From NCBI RefSeq assembly GCF_963677575.1, contig NZ_OY782038.1, positions 310,001-374,000 on the forward strand: a stretch of 64,000 nt of DNA, given 5' to 3'. Positions 61,001 through 64,000 of this stretch are shown one piece after another. Numbering within the stretch: position 1 is the stretch's first letter; each line of letters opens with the position of its first letter. The DNA is from an uncultured Draconibacterium sp. Its GTDB lineage: Bacteria > Bacteroidota > Bacteroidia > Bacteroidales > Prolixibacteraceae. A model generated the notes under the pieces. That model worked only from the letters and a program-made list of their open reading frames with translations, was not told the origin of the DNA and did no database searches. The position numbers were made by a program, and so were the translations under genes.

Positions 61001-61190
61001 CAATCTGGTAAAGACGGAAATTCAGTTAAAAGGATTTTGGGAGAGTATACCGGCTCAAAACAAATTAAGAGCAGAAATGCAAAAACTGTTACTTTCTCCA
61101 AGGTTTCGTAGGCTCCCAAATATTGTAACCAAGCGTAAAGAAATCATTTCTAAAATATTGGAATTTGCTAAACCAAATATTACTGAATAA
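58053..61190 (+). CDS. hsdR: Type I restriction endonuclease motor subunit HsdR
   Basis: A 1045-residue protein. The N-terminal PD-(D/E)XK nuclease has PDITLFLNGLPISIVECKSP (Asp, then Glu-x-Lys). SF2 translocase motifs follow: Walker A WHTQGSGKSLTMMF, DEAH box TDEAHRSQY, motif III AYTGTPID, and motif VI NLLQTIARVNRI. A helical C-terminus (about 800-1045) contacts the M2S core. It translocates and cuts unmethylated DNA far from the site. Three extra genes separate it from hsdS, and its stop overlaps the next start by one base. Confidence 0.95.
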   Translation: MILSNDNKYKGEKGKALKIDELTHVEEPFLKQLEGLEWDEVLRLDGHGQKPEESYRTSFNEVVLIPKLKEAIKAINSFLTESQLDEVVKKITSFNKSSLIENNKHILELLLENTTVSKNEITGEESPTVRLIDFDHPERNNFIAISQFKLKIKGSEHYIIPDITLFLNGLPISIVECKSPKVKDPINEAIEQLLRYSEQRGATGEGNQELFYYNQFTIITCRQEARFGTITTHSDKYFYRWTDPYPKTLDDLESGNSSPNDQQRLVAGMLDKNNLLDIIRTFTIFSTNDEGKSIKIVGRYQQFRAVNESIKRLLSGKNRTERSGIIWHTQGSGKSLTMMFMVRKMKQKNELLGWKVIFITDRTQLEEQLSETSQSIGFTVKVADSISKLKQLLSTDTPDLVMAMIHKFQQNELEEIFPELNASHQILTMTDEAHRSQYSLLGANLDKAIPNATRIAYTGTPIDRTEQTYGEYIDKYTMQKAIDDKVTLEIVYEGRTHNAEVEDTEGMDEKFSDVFSDYKLTERLQILGYGSRDAYLEAIETISSKAEDMIEHYIEHIFSNGFKAQIVATSREAAVRYKTVLDQHLSTQVSKLENNNPLGINIERLKKLETAVVISGNNNDKPHIKAFTDKRYHDKSIKRFKMPFESEEEGINGNVGVIIVNNMLLTGFDAPIEQVLYLDRVIVAHNLLQTIARVNRIGPIGKDVGFVVDYVGIGHHLKRALNSYSEREQKEITDALTNPEEELNELIAAHKKVWDILKKYNCTDLSDPDSFFDLFYDEDIRFEYILAFKELTTAFNKVLPRKEALDFFNDYKSFLEINLLAQKHFHDDRFSMRGIPEKLRAIADDYLKSKGIEQKVAPISIMDDDFEKNTKERKRAKTKAAEVEHAIRHFIDVNIDEDPELFASFSKALEEILKKFKGNWDLIFTELEKLREKIRKREKEITYGLDRKKQMPIFRIFKSLIYEDRKLTEEEIAINVDLTQNIYNLVKTEIQLKGFWESIPAQNKLRAEMQKLLLSPRFRRLPNIVTKRKEIISKILEFAKPNITE

Positions 61191-61864
61191 TGCGACTGGA
61201 GTACAAACTAATATATACCGATAGAAAGACTGTCAACATATCTGTTGAAAGGGATAGGTCTATCATTGTGCGTGCTCCACAAAACACCTCAAGGGATAAG
61301 ATTGATGACATTCTTGAAAAGAAAAAGCTTTGGTTATTCGAAAAGATAAATCATGCACAAAAATACCCTTACAAAAAGAGCAGAAAAGAATTTGTAACTG
61401 GTGAAACCTTAATGTATCTCGGAAAGAACTATAAACTTCATGTTATACCAGAGTCAATAAAAGGTGTTGAGTTTCATCAAAAATTTATCATTTCAAAAGA
61501 GAACCAACCCAAAGCTTACAGCTTATTTAAAGCTTGGTATGTAAAAAAAGCAAAAGAAAAGATTGAAAAAATAGCAGTTGAGTATTCCCAAAATTTAGGT
61601 GTGGAATATAATAGCCTGAAAGTTTCAGAACTTAAATATACTTGGGGTTCTTGTTCTCCGAACAACAATCTGAATTTTAATTGGCGGCTTATTAAAGCCC
61701 CCTTATATGTAATAAAGTACATTGTGGTACATGAACTTACGCATATTGTAGAATTGAACCACACACCTCGTTTTTGGAACATGTTATCCATTCAAATCCC
61801 AAACTATGAAAAGGCAAAAAAATGGCTAAAACAAAATGGCGATTTATTGGAAACTGATTTTTAA
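61190..61864 (+). CDS. YgjP/SprT-like metallopeptidase-like protein of the type I operon
   Basis: A 224-residue protein, an M48-related YgjP (DUF45) family member. HELTH at 181-185 in VVHELTHIVELNHTPRFW gives two zinc His and the catalytic Glu; His192 in NHTPRFW is the likely third ligand. KVSELKYTWGSCSPNNNLNFNWRLIKAP is the family's second hallmark. Its ATG overlaps the hsdR stop (TAATG), so translation is coupled. YgjP-type genes recur beside hsdR in many type I operons, but their role in restriction is not established. Confidence 0.85.
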   Translation: MRLEYKLIYTDRKTVNISVERDRSIIVRAPQNTSRDKIDDILEKKKLWLFEKINHAQKYPYKKSRKEFVTGETLMYLGKNYKLHVIPESIKGVEFHQKFIISKENQPKAYSLFKAWYVKKAKEKIEKIAVEYSQNLGVEYNSLKVSELKYTWGSCSPNNNLNFNWRLIKAPLYVIKYIVVHELTHIVELNHTPRFWNMLSIQIPNYEKAKKWLKQNGDLLETDF

Positions 61865-61903
61865 TAAAAAAAACATATGAGAAGAATATAAAAAACGATA
61901 ACT

Positions 61904-63982
61904 ATGAACGCCCAGAATCTATACTTCAACATCTTAACGTTCGAATTTCCTTCGGAAAATCAAACGTTCTATTTCACCAAAGATGAAAGCGAAAAAGGTC
62001 ACAAAATTCACAAGACACTTTTTCCAAATGAAATAGATTCTGTTTTTCCCGGTGTAAGTAATAACGGAACCGATTTTATTTACACCACATTCACAGGCGA
62101 AAAAGAAGGCTTCAAACCAATAGAAATTAACTTTTCGGAGGAAAACGAAGATTTAATAAAACGATACTACAACCGCCAAATCAACTTCTATTTCAGTCGT
62201 ATCAAAGAAAAGATTGTAAAAGTTGGGTTTATCAAAGAGAACCAGGTATGGATTTATTCAAAAAAGCTTTCAACTACTCAGTTTGACGTGTACCTCAAAT
62301 TCTCATTAAAAGTGCAGATAAAGACGGTTAGCAACTACCCCGAATTATTGCTTTCCTTCGATGGCACTTCTAAAGTATTTAAAAAGTCGGTTGCAGAACT
62401 GATTGACCAGGTATCCCCTACAAACTTTAATTGGGTGCTAAAAGGCAGAACATTAAGAAAATGGGAATGGCTGGAAGATGATGAGGAAACACCCGACTAC
62501 ACCAAGTACTACCCTGTTTTAAACAAAGGGTTGGAGAAAGCCTTAAACATTCCGTTGGAAGCACCGCCAAGAGATAACCGCTATCCAAAATACTTTAAGT
62601 ACATCGATACCTTTTACAAACGTTATTTGTGTGACCCCGATTTTATTAAGTTGTGTCCTCTGCACTCCGATGGCTTTTTAGATGTAAGTTCAGGAAGAGT
62701 AAACGCCACAACAAAAGAAAGCAATCTATTGGTTTATGGTAAAGACAAAGATGGTCAATACCAGACAGGAATTGTGCCAAAATACGATATTAAGAATTTT
62801 AAACCCTATAAAGGTACTACCTACAAAACGGTACACCTGTTCTACATTTTCCATGAAGACGATTATCAGGAAACGGTAAAAATCGACAGTAGCTTTAAAA
62901 CTGGTTTTAGCTGGTTTAAAGGCTTATTGCAATATGCAAACATCTTGTTTCATACTGAAGATGGTTTTAGCATAAAGTTTACGAATAAAGAAAATCCGGT
63001 TCCCGAAATTGAACAAGTGCTTTCTGAACGTGACATAAATCCCGATATAAAATATATTGCTATTTATATAACACCCTATGGCAAATATGAGCATAACCTT
63101 GAACACAGGGAAATATACTACAAGGTAAAAGAACTGTTATTAAAGCGCAGAATCACATCACAAGCCATCGACCCCGAAAAAATGAATACACAAGGTGATG
63201 GCTGGGTTTATAGCTTGCCTAACATAGCTGTGGCAATATTGGCAAAATTAGATGGTATTCCCTGGCGATTGAATACCCCAATAAAAAATGAATTGATTGT
63301 TGGTGTTGGAGCATTTAAGCATATAGAAGAAAACATACAGTACATTGGTAGTGCATTTAGCTTCTCCAATGATGGAAAGTTTAACAGCTTCGAATATTTC
63401 ATGAAACATGAAATTGATATTCTTGCAGGTAAAATTTCAAAGGCTGTACGCGATTATGCTACCATCAACAACCAACCCGACAGGCTAATCATTCATTTCT
63501 ACAAAACAATGAATGAAGAAGAACTGGAACATATTGAGAAGGCGTTAAATGGAATGAATCTGCCGATTCCGGTGTTTATTATTACCATCAATAAAACCGA
63601 ATCGAAAGACATTGTTGCTTTTGATAAAGGTTGGAAGGGAATGATGCCTGAGAGTGGTACATTTATAAATATTGGAAGCAACAAATACTTACTATTCAAC
63701 AATACACGCTACCCGGATGGAAGTTTCAGCTCAGCCGATGGCTATCCCTTCCCCATCAAGCTGAACATCGATTGCACCGATAAAGAGCAGTTAAAAGACA
63801 TCAAGGTAATCCGTCAACTCATCGACCAGGTGTATCAGTTTAGCCGCATGTATTGGAAATCAGTAAGACAGCAGAATTTACCCGTAACAATAAAATACCC
63901 CGAAATGGTAGCCCAAATCGCTCCCCACTTCGATGGCGACGACATCCCTGAGTTCGGGAAAGATAATTTGTGGTTTTTGTAA
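61904..63982 (+). CDS. Long prokaryotic Argonaute with apparently inactive PIWI domain
   Basis: A 692-residue protein with Argonaute layout: N-terminal and linker parts (about 1-330), MID with a guide-5'-end pocket pattern EIYYKVKELLLKRRITSQAI (Tyr406/Lys409/Gln420 region), then PIWI from YSLPNIAVAILAKLDGIPW (about 436-454). The first catalytic Asp position (LIVGVGAF, near 469) is Gly, and the usual H-R-D-G of the second Asp (IIHFYK, 531-534) lacks Asp. The PIWI end LPVTIKYPEMVAQIAP is normal. It is likely a guide-dependent nucleic-acid binder that signals rather than cuts. A further ORF starts 10 bases downstream, so a partner effector may follow. Confidence 0.82.
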   Translation: MNAQNLYFNILTFEFPSENQTFYFTKDESEKGHKIHKTLFPNEIDSVFPGVSNNGTDFIYTTFTGEKEGFKPIEINFSEENEDLIKRYYNRQINFYFSRIKEKIVKVGFIKENQVWIYSKKLSTTQFDVYLKFSLKVQIKTVSNYPELLLSFDGTSKVFKKSVAELIDQVSPTNFNWVLKGRTLRKWEWLEDDEETPDYTKYYPVLNKGLEKALNIPLEAPPRDNRYPKYFKYIDTFYKRYLCDPDFIKLCPLHSDGFLDVSSGRVNATTKESNLLVYGKDKDGQYQTGIVPKYDIKNFKPYKGTTYKTVHLFYIFHEDDYQETVKIDSSFKTGFSWFKGLLQYANILFHTEDGFSIKFTNKENPVPEIEQVLSERDINPDIKYIAIYITPYGKYEHNLEHREIYYKVKELLLKRRITSQAIDPEKMNTQGDGWVYSLPNIAVAILAKLDGIPWRLNTPIKNELIVGVGAFKHIEENIQYIGSAFSFSNDGKFNSFEYFMKHEIDILAGKISKAVRDYATINNQPDRLIIHFYKTMNEEELEHIEKALNGMNLPIPVFIITINKTESKDIVAFDKGWKGMMPESGTFINIGSNKYLLFNNTRYPDGSFSSADGYPFPIKLNIDCTDKEQLKDIKVIRQLIDQVYQFSRMYWKSVRQQNLPVTIKYPEMVAQIAPHFDGDDIPEFGKDNLWFL

Positions 63983-63992
63983 TTTAGCGAGC

Positions 63993-64000
63993 ATGGATAT
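63993..64000 (+). CDS. Possible start of a next gene, cut by the window edge
   Basis: ATGGATAT begins 10 bases after the Argonaute stop, with AGCGAG just upstream. Only two codons are visible, so nothing about the product can be said. The tight spacing suggests cotranscription with the Argonaute gene. Confidence 0.3.

Larger units (their letters stand above)
43725..64000. mobile_element. Integrative genomic island at the mnmE 3' end, carrying a defence operon (right end outside the window)
   Basis: Directly after mnmE come phased repeats, a zinc-finger/HTH gene, a tyrosine integrase, excisionase-like HTH genes, a BT4734-like protein and a PriCT-2/DUF3987 protein, the usual recombination-replication block of Bacteroidota integrative elements. 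Then comes a defence operon. No conjugation genes are visible. The integrase abuts the insertion target, as in most tyrosine-recombinase islands. The right junction must lie beyond base 64,000, since no repeat of the mnmE end was noticed inside. Confidence 0.75.

Overview
The window reads as chromosome of a free-living Bacteroidota, probably order Bacteroidales/Marinilabiliales. The signs are a SusC/SusD pair, many lipoproteins with short Bacteroidota-type signal peptides, TAnnTTTG-like -7 promoter elements, mostly weak Shine-Dalgarno sequences and AT-rich DNA. No rRNA, tRNA or CRISPR array was recognised. The species cannot be named from the sequence alone.

Bases 1-21,100 are ordinary chromosome, mostly on the + strand. 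They hold the end of a SusC receptor with SusD and a surface lipoprotein, FabI on the - strand, two metallopeptidase-like lipoproteins, a VOC protein, an MFS carrier, a LysR/YeiH/TauE sulfur-export-like cluster, an M81 peptidase-like lipoprotein, a DUF1080-PHP-like fusion, a cytidylate-kinase-like protein, aminopeptidase P, a degenerate low-molecular-weight phosphatase and a DUF349 protein.

Bases 21,166-29,247 hold a compact element of about 8.05 kb flanked by a 24-base direct repeat. The right copy completes a 28-base XerC/XerD dif-like site, and no integrase is present. Almost everything inside is on the - strand. It has a two-tyrosine HUH rolling-circle Rep, a repressor-like HTH gene with paired operator-like palindromes, small Cys-pair proteins, several small membrane proteins, a probable cell-wall-active virion protein, a candidate capsid protein and a FISUMP/lectin-like candidate spike. 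I interpret it as a temperate, tailless, probably membrane-containing ssDNA phage (Finnlakevirus FLiP-like in style) integrated at dif. Left of it most genes run +, right of it most run -, as expected around a replication terminus.

Bases 29,258-43,742 are chromosome again: a TPR protein, gyrA, clpC, a Cache-SpoIIE phosphatase, a PfkB kinase, fabG, a sirtuin, a methyltransferase, a DUF4422 protein and mnmE.

From the 3' end of mnmE to the end of the window lies a second mobile element, a genomic island. It starts with phased short repeats, a zinc-finger/HTH protein and a tyrosine integrase, followed by excisionase-like HTH genes, a BT4734-like protein and a PriCT-2/DUF3987 primase-helicase-like protein. 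Its cargo is a tightly packed defence operon: XRE regulator, hsdM, hsdS, a GmrSD-like DUF262/DUF1524 protein, an OLD-like ATPase with a small PD-(D/E)XK-like partner, hsdR, a YgjP-type metallopeptidase, and a long Argonaute whose PIWI catalytic residues look lost. The island runs off the right edge, where another ORF begins 10 bases after the Argonaute.
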